From NCBI GenBank assembly GCA_934249215.1, contig CAKQKN010000008.1, forward strand, positions 1 to 29,568: a stretch of 29,568 nucleotides of DNA, in the 5' to 3' direction. The position numbers were made by a program, and so were the translations under genes. How positions within the stretch are numbered: the stretch's first letter is position 1; every line of letters begins with the position of its first letter. Positions 16,100-24,383 of the stretch are shown one piece after another. The stretch comes from an uncultured Clostridia bacterium (GTDB taxonomy: Bacteria; Bacillota; Clostridia; Christensenellales; Borkfalkiaceae). Below the pieces are notes generated by a model that was given only the letters and a program-made list of their open reading frames with translations, did no database searches and had not been told where the DNA came from.

Positions 16100-17224
16100 T
16101 CACTCAAAATACAGATCGTCTACGTAATAAACGATGGTGCCGGTTTCAAACCCGTTTACGAAGAACTGCACGTTGTTTATGGTTTTATTGCCGGTTTTGC
16201 CGTTATAATTGTCGAGCGGCAGACTGATTTTCGTCCATTCGCCGCGCTTCGCCTGAACGTTTACGGCGGTCGAATTCGACATGTCGAGAAGCATGTATAT
16301 GCTCAAAATTTCGTAATCGGGGCTGTCGTTATATATCCATGCCACGATATAGTCGTAATTTTTAGCGTTATATGTATTAAGTCCGGAACTGTCGATTCTC
16401 GGCCATGAATTGTGTCTGTTCATACCGGGTTTACCTTTGATCGTGACCTTGAACGATTTGCCGTCGGTATCGTGAACGTAGGTTTCGTCGGTATTCTGTT
16501 CGACGGCGGGAACCTGATACTTTTCAGGATCGGTATCCTGCCCCGCCTGCGCTTTGCTCCAGTATATCGCCCCGGTCATGCCGATATCGTCGAATCCGTA
16601 AATAAAGCCTTTGTTGACGACGCTTACATCGAAAACGCGGGTAGTCGATAAACCGTTTTCGAGTTTTTCGGTCGCCGTAACTTCGACTTTCGCATTCTTT
16701 AACGCTTTCTTGAAGACGAAAGTATCTTCAAGCAAAGTCTTTTGCTCGCCGTCAACAATATAAGCTTTTACGTCGACGGGATAGAAGTCTTTAATGCTGA
16801 CGGGAAGCTTGCTGGTTTCGTTCTGCAAGAAAACGAAAGCATCCGAATAAGCCTCGATAATCGGCTCTTTGTCGTCTACGATATCGAGCGTGACGGTCTT
16901 TTCGGCAGACACGCCCGACGAATTCGTTACCGAATAAGTAACGGAATACTCGCCCTCTTCGTCGGCAATGAAACGCCCGCCGTAAACCGCGTATTCAGAA
17001 TCGTTCCGGGTTACGGAAATCTCGGGCGTCAAGCCCACGTCGGTTTCGTCATATACGTATACTTCGGGCAACTTTATAACGCGGTCGGTCACGTTAAGCG
17101 TTACGTCCTCCGCATAGATTACCGGCGCTTTTTCGTTATTTAGAACTGAAGCGCTTTTAAGCGAAGGAATCTGACAAACCATAATTGCGGCGGCAATGAA
17201 CGCACAAACTGCTTTCTTCATCAT
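16100..17224 (-). CDS. exported Ig-like protein with C-terminal jelly-roll
   Basis: A 374-residue protein with a Sec signal peptide (cleavage probable near SLKSAS) and no lipobox. Residues about 33-116 and 117-205 are Ig-like beta domains; GRFIADEEGEYSVTYSVTNSSG is typical of bacterial Ig folds and recurs in the 24384-26762 protein. Residues 207-374 are a jelly-roll that begins YGFDDIG and ends YYVDDLYFE, resembling the repeated domain of its neighbours. A carbohydrate-binding role is inferred. It starts in a 4-bp overlap (ATGA) with the preceding lipoprotein gene. It is the last gene of the ABC-transporter operon. No catalytic residues are apparent. Confidence 0.75.
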   Translation of the reverse strand: MMKKAVCAFIAAAIMVCQIPSLKSASVLNNEKAPVIYAEDVTLNVTDRVIKLPEVYVYDETDVGLTPEISVTRNDSEYAVYGGRFIADEEGEYSVTYSVTNSSGVSAEKTVTLDIVDDKEPIIEAYSDAFVFLQNETSKLPVSIKDFYPVDVKAYIVDGEQKTLLEDTFVFKKALKNAKVEVTATEKLENGLSTTRVFDVSVVNKGFIYGFDDIGMTGAIYWSKAQAGQDTDPEKYQVPAVEQNTDETYVHDTDGKSFKVTIKGKPGMNRHNSWPRIDSSGLNTYNAKNYDYIVAWIYNDSPDYEILSIYMLLDMSNSTAVNVQAKRGEWTKISLPLDNYNGKTGNKTINNVQFFVNGFETGTIVYYVDDLYFE

Positions 17225-17904
17225 TTCGTTTCCTCCTTATAAAACGACATTCTGTCCATATCGAGTATAATGGGACTTTCTCCCGGTTTGAGATTGTGAA
17301 CCCATATCTGGATCTGCCCCATATTCGCTTTGTTGAACTTGCAATCGCTCCCCTCGGGAACGTTGAAAGTAACTTTCACCCTCGTCCAGTCGGAATTTTT
17401 CACGAGCGCGACGGAGAACACGGGATCGAGCCTTACGTATTCGTAATCCTGCATAAGAACGTACACCGTCACGCCGCGATCGCTCGTGTTGCGAATGTCG
17501 AACGTCACTCCGTCATATTCCGAACAATCGCGGTAAGGCGCGAAATAGTCGTCGTCGGCATAGCCCGCTATCGAGATTGCCGGCCACACGCCCGAAGAGA
17601 ACGCGGGCATTCCGTAAATGTGGAAGCGGCTGAATCTTCTGCCCTCTTCTTTGCTGTACATAACGCTTGCTTTCCCCGCCACGTCGCGATAACTGAGCTG
17701 CGTAAGCAATTTTTCGGTGTCGAACGAGAAGAATTCGAGCGGACCGTGATCGTCCACTTCCGGCATTTCTTCCTGCATCGGCGGATAGTTATAATAGTCT
17801 TTCTGCGGCTTTTCTTCGGTATTTTTCCTGCAACCGACCGAAAGCGTCAGAAATATCGCCGTAACTGCCATAATCAAGGACAAAACTCTGGCTGTTTTCG
17901 TCAT
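17221..17904 (-). CDS. lipoprotein with a single jelly-roll domain
   Basis: A 227-residue lipoprotein: lipobox LSVGC with C25. After a short acidic, proline-rich linker, residues 55-225 form one beta-rich domain. It begins FFSFDTEKLL, contains YDGVTFDIRNTS and WTRVKVTFNVP, and ends ILDMDRMSFYKE, the same layout as the C-terminal domains of the 825- and 374-residue neighbours. It has no enzyme motif. I infer a surface-tethered glycan-binding protein. GGAGGG precedes the ATG and the gene begins 14 nt after the GH123-like stop. Confidence 0.7.
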   Translation of the reverse strand: MTKTARVLSLIMAVTAIFLTLSVGCRKNTEEKPQKDYYNYPPMQEEMPEVDDHGPLEFFSFDTEKLLTQLSYRDVAGKASVMYSKEEGRRFSRFHIYGMPAFSSGVWPAISIAGYADDDYFAPYRDCSEYDGVTFDIRNTSDRGVTVYVLMQDYEYVRLDPVFSVALVKNSDWTRVKVTFNVPEGSDCKFNKANMGQIQIWVHNLKPGESPIILDMDRMSFYKEETK

Positions 17905-17918
17905 ATCGTTTTCCCTCC

Positions 17919-20396
17919 TTAATAAACGCTTTCGACAAACAGATTATCGAAATATAAGTCGAACGGTTCGGTATATCCGGTATCCTTTCTGATATCGGGG
18001 AAGCAGATATCCACCGATCTGATTTTCGTAAGATCTATCATTCCCGAGCCTATTATGCCCAGACAGACGTCGCTCCACTGCCCCCCTTTGACGTAGAAGT
18101 TGCCGATATTGTAAGTCAGTCCGTTCACGTCGGTCACGCTGAGCGTCATCGACAGATTGATCGCCGCGCCGCCGTATACCGACAGCTTGACGCTTCTTAC
18201 CGACGATAAATCCGCGGACGAAACGGGAATGCTGATCTTTCGGAGATAGGACGCGTTGCCTGCGGGCGTAACCTTTACTTTAAGCGAGGATTTTCCGCTT
18301 CTTATAAATCTTCCGTTCGTGTTAAGCGTCGTTTCCGTATCGACTGCCGAGCCGAACTTCGTCGCCGCGATCGAACTTATTTCTTCACTCGTTTCGAAGC
18401 CGCAAAGCGACGTGACTTTCGTCGCTATAAACCTCTTGAATTCGCCTTTTGAAGTCTTTACGGTAACGTAGTTTAACGCGTCCGAAACGGGAACTCTTAC
18501 GGTGAATTTATATCCGTCGCCCGATTTAACGCCCGACGTAAGTTTTGCGCCGTCTACTTCGATCTGATTCTCGCTTGCGTAAACCGAAACCGTCGCAATG
18601 CCTTTAGCGGCGTTTATTCCGTTGAGAACGGAGATCGGATAGTCGGGATTTTTAAGCGCGAGAATGAGTTTAGCGACTTCTTCTCTCGCAAAATCCATAT
18701 TGCTTACGTCGGTGTTCGCTATCGTTCCGCTGAACAGCATTTCATAAAGCTGACCGACGTAATCGTTCACCCCGATATCGAGCCCGAGCGTTTCGCCCCT
18801 TTCGCGCAAAAGTCCGTCAAGCACGTAAAGATATTCGTAATCTTCCATACCTTCCCTGATGCTTTCGAGCCTCACCGAACTGATAGGTCCGTCAACGCCG
18901 TACTTTCTCCCCGGATAGACGAGGAAGCCGTCGCCGTTCGCTCCGTCGCGCGCAGCAAAGGACAGCGGGTCGTTCCATACGTCACGCGCTATGTACGAAC
19001 CGTTGGAATATTTTTTGTAAATCGTCGTGGACCAGTAAAGGTTTCCCTCGATTTCGTATTTCATCTGCATCCAGGACATCGCGCGGGAAGAGATCAGATT
19101 GTCGTCCACATGGTAACTCGGTTGCGGATATTTTGGAGACATGCAAGTGTACCACCATGCGCCGTGCCCTTTTTCCGTCTGTTCGAGCATGTTCGAGAAA
19201 TATTCCTCGCTGTGATATTTGCTCACGTAAGGGCACCACGTATCGACGTAATCGGCTATGTTTTCCCTGTAATAAGTGGTTACGACGTGTTCGAAATTGA
19301 CAAGGCTTTCCAGTACTTCCGGCTTATCGTCGAAAAATCCCGTCGAGGAGTATTCCGACGCAAGTTTGTTTATCACTTCGTAAATGCCGTCGTTGACGTA
19401 TTTGACGCGCTTGAACGCCGCCGAAGAGTTGGGCTCGTCGACCGCGGAGCAATACATATACGGTTTTTCCATAAGATTGAGTTCCGCCGTACTGCTTTCG
19501 ATGAGCGCGCGAAGAGTGTTTTCGAAATAAGTGAGGTCGAGAACCCAGCCGTCCACTTCGTCGCTCCACTGCGTCGTATAATACAATCTGAAACAAGGAA
19601 TATCTTTGCGCATAGTATATTCTTTGACGAGTTCGACGTAAGTTTCCATATTACCGGACGCATACGTGGGCAGATAGCTCGGCGTAACCCTGCGCTCGAC
19701 GAAAAACTCGTAATATTTTTTGAGCATTTCTTCCGAGTTGTCGAGTTCTTCGGGAAAAACCTGGCTTTCCCAGATGGCGAACGCGGTTTTGGCATGTCTT
19801 TCGACCGGCACTTCGAAATCCCAAACTTCGACGGTTACGGGAACGTTTATGACCTCGTCGTTCACGACGAGCAGCATGTTCCCCTTATAAATGTCTGCGG
19901 GAGTCTGCGCATTGGTTTTTACCGTAACGTAAATGCCTTGATTGTCGCCCGCTTTCACTCTGTTGTCCCGCTTTTCGAGATAATTTCTCATCGGGACGAG
20001 CGCATCCGGATAATATCCGAGAGGGAAAGAAGTCGTTGCGACCTGTACGTTCACGTAATGTTGAGCGTAAACGTCGACGTTTTCTTTGTAAATTCTGTTT
20101 CCTTTTGCGGAAACGAGGTCTTTTTCGATTATGGCGTTGTATTCGGAATCCTTATAAGGCACGAATATGATCTGAGCTCCTTCCGTTTCGTTCTTTGCCA
20201 TTTTGAACGACAATTCCGCTTTGCCTTTGTTCGCGTAATCTTCGTCACGACGAATTTTTACGCTGTTAGGCGCCGAATAAACCGTTATTTCGTTCTTTTT
20301 GTCGTCTTTTTTGCAATAAGCAAGCATTCCGACGACTGAAACGATCAACGCCACGGCAACTATGCCTGAAACGATCTTAAAAATTTTTTTCTTCAT
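17919..20396 (-). CDS. exported GH123-like (DUF4091) protein with C-terminal jelly-roll
   Basis: An 825-residue protein with an N-terminal hydrophobic segment (5-27) followed by C28. The context LAYC is a poor lipobox, so it is either an atypical lipoprotein or held by an uncleaved anchor. Residues 36-200 are the N-terminal beta domain of DUF4091 proteins. The catalytic region has MYCSAVDEPNSS with adjacent acids D320-E321, as in GH123. The family signature GDGFLVYPGRKYG and SSVRLESIREGMEDYEYLY follow. Residues 664-825 are a jelly-roll starting CGFETSEE and ending DLYFDNLF. It is the only clear exported glycosidase candidate in the locus. It follows the MalG-like gene by 3 nt. Beta-N-acetylgalactosaminidase activity is a family precedent only. 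Confidence 0.8.
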   Translation of the reverse strand: MKKKIFKIVSGIVAVALIVSVVGMLAYCKKDDKKNEITVYSAPNSVKIRRDEDYANKGKAELSFKMAKNETEGAQIIFVPYKDSEYNAIIEKDLVSAKGNRIYKENVDVYAQHYVNVQVATTSFPLGYYPDALVPMRNYLEKRDNRVKAGDNQGIYVTVKTNAQTPADIYKGNMLLVVNDEVINVPVTVEVWDFEVPVERHAKTAFAIWESQVFPEELDNSEEMLKKYYEFFVERRVTPSYLPTYASGNMETYVELVKEYTMRKDIPCFRLYYTTQWSDEVDGWVLDLTYFENTLRALIESSTAELNLMEKPYMYCSAVDEPNSSAAFKRVKYVNDGIYEVINKLASEYSSTGFFDDKPEVLESLVNFEHVVTTYYRENIADYVDTWCPYVSKYHSEEYFSNMLEQTEKGHGAWWYTCMSPKYPQPSYHVDDNLISSRAMSWMQMKYEIEGNLYWSTTIYKKYSNGSYIARDVWNDPLSFAARDGANGDGFLVYPGRKYGVDGPISSVRLESIREGMEDYEYLYVLDGLLRERGETLGLDIGVNDYVGQLYEMLFSGTIANTDVSNMDFAREEVAKLILALKNPDYPISVLNGINAAKGIATVSVYASENQIEVDGAKLTSGVKSGDGYKFTVRVPVSDALNYVTVKTSKGEFKRFIATKVTSLCGFETSEEISSIAATKFGSAVDTETTLNTNGRFIRSGKSSLKVKVTPAGNASYLRKISIPVSSADLSSVRSVKLSVYGGAAINLSMTLSVTDVNGLTYNIGNFYVKGGQWSDVCLGIIGSGMIDLTKIRSVDICFPDIRKDTGYTEPFDLYFDNLFVESVY

Positions 20397-20399
20397 TTT

Positions 20400-21251
20400 T
20401 CACCCTTTAAGTCCGCCTGCGACGGTATTTTCCATTATAGTTTTCTGAAACATAGTGAATATCACGAAAACGGGTATCGCGCTTAACAAAATCCCCGCAA
20501 AAAGAACGGGATAGTCGTAAGTGAACTGAATGTCTTTTTCGAAATAATATATTCCGTAAGCGAGCGTGGGCGTATTTTCGAGATAGAGAAAAGGAGTCAG
20601 ATAATCGTTCCACAAACTTATCGCCGTCGTTATAGCAACGGCAACGAGCGCAGGCTTCGCCTGCGGCGTCATTATGTGAATGAAAATCTGAAAATCGGTT
20701 GCGCCGTCGACAAGCCCCGCCTCGGCGTAACTCCAAGATATTCCGCCGACGAATCCGTGCAGAATTATGAAATTCATTCCGAATCCGCCCGCATACAGCA
20801 GCGATATCGCCACGGGATCGTCTTTCATTCCGAGATCGGTCACAAGCCGATACATTGCGGGCATCGAGCCGACGATAGGAATAATCATAATAAAAATCGC
20901 AAGCCCGTAAAGAAATTTTTGCATCGCAAATTTATATTTTGCAATGACGTACGCCGTTATATACGACGAAACGACGGACATGAGCGTTCCGAAAAAAGTG
21001 AACACCAGACTCGTCAAGAACATGTCTATGAAGTTTGAATCGTACACTTTAAAACTTTGAAACGCCTTTGCGAAGTTCGCGAGAGAAAAAATCTGCGGGA
21101 ACGATAAAGCGTCGTTGAGATATTCGTCCTTTGTTTTCATCGCGCACAAAAACGCCCAGAGAAAAGGAAACAACACGGTCAGCGAGTATATCAGGAAGAA
21201 TATCGATATAGCCCCGTAAAGCATTTTCGTTTTATACGGTTGTTTTATCAT
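20400..21251 (-). CDS. carbohydrate ABC transporter permease, MalG type
   Basis: A 283-residue inner-membrane subunit with six hydrophobic segments, starting at 10-37. The cytoplasmic EAA loop that docks the ATPase reads SYAEAGLVDGATDFQIFIHI (174-193). The C-terminus MENTVAGGLKG is typical of the CUT1 family. GGGGG-rich ribosome site before the ATG; 14 nt after the MalF-like stop. It works with the MalF-like permease and the solute-binding protein. No ATPase gene is present, so a shared MsmX-type ATPase encoded elsewhere is expected. Confidence 0.93.
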   Translation of the reverse strand: MIKQPYKTKMLYGAISIFFLIYSLTVLFPFLWAFLCAMKTKDEYLNDALSFPQIFSLANFAKAFQSFKVYDSNFIDMFLTSLVFTFFGTLMSVVSSYITAYVIAKYKFAMQKFLYGLAIFIMIIPIVGSMPAMYRLVTDLGMKDDPVAISLLYAGGFGMNFIILHGFVGGISWSYAEAGLVDGATDFQIFIHIMTPQAKPALVAVAITTAISLWNDYLTPFLYLENTPTLAYGIYYFEKDIQFTYDYPVLFAGILLSAIPVFVIFTMFQKTIMENTVAGGLKG

Positions 21252-21265
21252 ACCTTACCACCCCC

Positions 21266-22717
21266 TTAAAACTCGATGTTTTCCGCCAGCGACGAAAGCA
21301 CTTTCCGCACTATAAGCACTATCGGCATTCCGACCGCGGTGAACACGAGCCCGACCGCAGACGCATACGACAGCGCGTTTTCGCTGCCGCCCTTTACTTT
21401 GTAATAGATGAATGACGCGATTGTGTTGGTGTCGTTTTGTCCGCTCGTAAGCAAAATTACGGGTCCGATGACGGTAAACAGATTCGCGACCGACAAGGTT
21501 ATGAGCGTGGAAATCGTTCCGTAGGACAAAGGCAAGACTATGTTCACCATTTCGCGGAAAGTTCCCGCCCCGTCGATTTTCGCCGACTCGAAAAGTTCTT
21601 TCGGAATTCGCCCCATCGACGACGACAAAAGCACGATATTATAGCCGAAGCCCGACCACACGGTGTAAAACAAAATGGTTTTCATCGCGTATTTTGAAGA
21701 TCCGAGAAAGTCGATCGGCGTGATGTTAAGCGCTTTTTCGAGCACGGACAGCGGTCCGGTCGGAGAAACTATATATCTGAACAACATCGTCAGCGAAACC
21801 GCGGATATTATCGACGGCAGATAAAAAATAACTCTGAACACGGGCGACCCCGGCACTCTTTTATATAGAAAATAAGAAAAAACGAAACTGAGCGGCAACG
21901 TTACGAAAACGCTTACGGGAAAAAAAGAAACGGAATTTTTGATAAGTTTGCCCATAATGCCCGTAGACGCTTTCAGTTCGACGAAAAATCGTCTGAAGTT
22001 CTCCAGCGTGTAAAACACCTCGCCGTTTTGCTCGAGTTTGAACGCCATAAGTATAGACTGATAATTGACGTAAACCCAGAAGAGCGCGAACTGAGCCAAA
22101 GGAAAAAGCAGCATCAGAAATACGAATCGCAATTCCTTTTTACGCCTTGCCGCTATGTTTTCGCGATGCTTTTCGGAGAAAACGAATATATACCGCGTAA
22201 GATAACCGGAAACGGTTATCTTTATGCCGTAAAAAAAGTCTTTCACCGAGCGCATAAACGCGCTTTCCGTCTTGTCTTTTTCTTTCCTTTCGCGTTTTGC
22301 GGCACGATGACGTCCGAACTTTGCGGAAAATAACCGTTTTATTCCGTAGCCTATGAGATAAAACAAGGAATAAACGCCCGAAAGCACGCCTATCACGGCG
22401 AGCATCGGCAGAAACGCGACGAACAGAACGGCACCGATTATTTTCAGAAAAATCTCGGAAGCCGCCGATCTTTTTTTGTCGCTTTCGTTCTTTTTCGTCG
22501 TGTCGGCTTTATTCTTCGCGAACAAGAACCGAAAAAATCTCCCGACCGCGGAAAAAATCGTCCTGAAAAACCGATTTATTCCGTAAGCGCACTTTTCGAC
22601 GACGAAAACGACGCCGTCAACGATCTTGCCCAGTCCCCATATCACAACGTATACGGGAACCAGCAAGACCTGCGATATTCTTATAAAAATCAGGCTGAAC
22701 GTATTTTTAGATTCCAT
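21266..22717 (-). CDS. carbohydrate ABC transporter permease, MalF type, with N-terminal extension
   Basis: A 483-residue permease. The standard CUT1 permease begins near residue 195 (ELRFVFLMLLFPLAQFALFW) and carries the EAA loop ELFESAKIDGAGTFREMVNI (374-393). Before it lies an extension of about 190 residues, not usual for the family. It has hydrophobic segments at about 8-43 and 88-125, separated by a charged linker (KNKADTTKKNESDKK) and followed by a very basic stretch (134-150). The extension is in frame without a break. The start is 6 nt after the solute-binding protein stop. No clear ribosome site is visible, so translation may be coupled. Confidence 0.9.
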   Translation of the reverse strand: MESKNTFSLIFIRISQVLLVPVYVVIWGLGKIVDGVVFVVEKCAYGINRFFRTIFSAVGRFFRFLFAKNKADTTKKNESDKKRSAASEIFLKIIGAVLFVAFLPMLAVIGVLSGVYSLFYLIGYGIKRLFSAKFGRHRAAKRERKEKDKTESAFMRSVKDFFYGIKITVSGYLTRYIFVFSEKHRENIAARRKKELRFVFLMLLFPLAQFALFWVYVNYQSILMAFKLEQNGEVFYTLENFRRFFVELKASTGIMGKLIKNSVSFFPVSVFVTLPLSFVFSYFLYKRVPGSPVFRVIFYLPSIISAVSLTMLFRYIVSPTGPLSVLEKALNITPIDFLGSSKYAMKTILFYTVWSGFGYNIVLLSSSMGRIPKELFESAKIDGAGTFREMVNIVLPLSYGTISTLITLSVANLFTVIGPVILLTSGQNDTNTIASFIYYKVKGGSENALSYASAVGLVFTAVGMPIVLIVRKVLSSLAENIEF

Positions 22718-22723
22718 TTCAAA

Positions 22724-24274
22724 TCAGTTTAACCGAACGAGACCCGCAGACATAAGCCAGCTCGACCACATAGCCTGAGCGTTTTCCGCTTCCGCATTAT
22801 ATATCTGTTCGGGAGTGATATTTCCTTCCGGAATGACGTCTTCGGGTATATTTACCATATAATTCGCCGCACCGGCTTTGTATCTTATGGGCGAAGTTTC
22901 GTAATAAGTTATATACTTACCTGTTCTCGCAAAAGCGATTTTCGCCTTGCGGAATTCGTTGAGCGAAAGTTTTTCGGCTTCTTCGTCGGTATATTTCTGC
23001 TTGAACGGAGAAGGACTTCCCGCATATTGGAGAATAATATCGCTGCCGCGGTCGCTGACGAGAAGTTTGAGAAAATCCAGCGCGAGATCGCGCGCGTTCG
23101 AATAAGACGGCATAATCGCCAGATGCTGATAGCCGAGCGAATAAGCGTATTTGTCCGCGTCGAGATAACGCTGATAGAGCACTCTTTTGTCAAGCCCCGT
23201 TTCGTCGTCGATACCCGTCTGACCTTCATATTTCGCCCAGCTCGCAACGACGTCGAGAAGCGGAGTGTTGAGGAACCCGATTTCCGTTTTGGGGTGACCT
23301 TCGATACCCTGACAATAGAAATCGGTGCCCGACATTTCGCGCTCGATCCCGTCGCCGCTCGGAACTATCGCCGCTCTTCCCACAAGCATATCGGCTTGCG
23401 CTTCCGAGTGCGCCTTGGTCGTCGAAGCGGGCATCATATACTCGGAGTTGCCGAGAATGCGTTTCAACGCTTTAAGACTTTCCAGTCTGCCCTGCTGTTT
23501 ATAAACCTGCCACCCGTTGGTGTAATCGTAAGTTCCGTCGCTTTTGAGCAGTCCGCCCTGCCAGAACGCCTTGTAATTTTCAAGACCTTCGTACTGGCAA
23601 GTCCACGTGTTGTAAATATAACTCCAATACGACGAACCCGAATATCCGGGATAGACGATGGGATAAAGATCGTGTTTACCCGCTTTGCGCTCGGCGTTTA
23701 CCTGCTTGCAGAAATCTTCGAGTTCGGAAACCGTCTCGGGTATTTTCCATCCGTAATGGTCGAACAGAGTTTTGTTATACATGAACCCGCAAGGACCGCT
23801 TGCCCAAGGTATAGCGTAATATTTACCTTTCGTAGTAACGTAGTCGGTAAATTCGGCGTCGAGTTTGTTTTTTATTTTGACGCCGTTTTCATCCGTGCTT
23901 TCGTATATATCGGTCAGATCTTCGATGCAGCAGTCGTAACCTTTGACTGCTCTCGAGCCTTTGTCGACCAGCCCGCGGAAATCGCTGTAAGAAGTGATGA
24001 ACAAATCGACGTCGTTTCTCTTGGGCCCCGCAAGAATCTTGTTTTCGACCGTAAGTTGCATTGTGCGCGACGACTTGATTTCCACCGTTTTCCCGGGATG
24101 TTCCGCCTCGAAAATTTCCTTGAGCTTATAACAGAATTCCGTTCCGTACCCCGCGTCGAGCAAGTCGATTTTAAGTATATCGGACTGTTCTTCGATTACG
24201 TTATTCTTCTTGCACGCACTTGCCGACAAGGCTATGCAGACGCAAATTGCAAACGAAAAAATCTTTTTGAGCAT
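22724..24274 (-). CDS. extracellular solute-binding protein, family 1 (lipoprotein)
   Basis: A 516-residue binding lipoprotein for the CUT1 transporter encoded next to it. The signal peptide ends SASAC (C21). Family-1 features include the N-terminal EIFEAEHPGKTVEIKSSRTM region, an interior IPWASGPCGFMYNKTLFDHYGWKIP segment with the conserved 'YNK..F...G..IP' pattern, and a C-terminal ligand-closing part. GAGGG lies 7 nt before the ATG. It is larger than MalE (about 400), suggesting an oligosaccharide ligand. It follows the jelly-roll lipoprotein gene after a gap containing a strong stem-loop (24346-24371). Confidence 0.93.
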   Translation of the reverse strand: MLKKIFSFAICVCIALSASACKKNNVIEEQSDILKIDLLDAGYGTEFCYKLKEIFEAEHPGKTVEIKSSRTMQLTVENKILAGPKRNDVDLFITSYSDFRGLVDKGSRAVKGYDCCIEDLTDIYESTDENGVKIKNKLDAEFTDYVTTKGKYYAIPWASGPCGFMYNKTLFDHYGWKIPETVSELEDFCKQVNAERKAGKHDLYPIVYPGYSGSSYWSYIYNTWTCQYEGLENYKAFWQGGLLKSDGTYDYTNGWQVYKQQGRLESLKALKRILGNSEYMMPASTTKAHSEAQADMLVGRAAIVPSGDGIEREMSGTDFYCQGIEGHPKTEIGFLNTPLLDVVASWAKYEGQTGIDDETGLDKRVLYQRYLDADKYAYSLGYQHLAIMPSYSNARDLALDFLKLLVSDRGSDIILQYAGSPSPFKQKYTDEEAEKLSLNEFRKAKIAFARTGKYITYYETSPIRYKAGAANYMVNIPEDVIPEGNITPEQIYNAEAENAQAMWSSWLMSAGLVRLN

Positions 24275-24345
24275 TTTTTTCCCTCAAATGACGCGGGTTA
24301 AGATTTGAACGCATCGTCTTGCGTCAGCCGCATCGTTTATTCTGC

Positions 24346-24371
24346 GCGGCATGGCAAAGTTACCATGCCGC
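24346..24371 (-). other. intercistronic stem-loop, candidate mRNA stabiliser or processing site
   Basis: GCGGCATGG (24346-24354) pairs perfectly with CCATGCCGC (24363-24371) with an 8-nt loop. On the minus strand it follows the stop of the multi-domain lipoprotein gene and precedes the binding-protein gene. The downstream side (GCAGAATAA) has no U-tract, so it is unlikely to be a full terminator. A nearby CGATGCG pair occurs in the same gap. Confidence 0.5.
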
Positions 24372-24383
24372 ATTTTCTATTTT

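Noticed and set aside
19110..20339. 409-residue open frame on the plus strand
   Set aside because: Antisense to the exported GH123-like gene, with no ribosome site or recognisable motif; long shadow frames are common here because of codon use.
23027..24301. 424-residue open frame on the plus strand
   Set aside because: Antisense to the solute-binding protein gene, which has a clear lipobox, family motifs and ribosome site.
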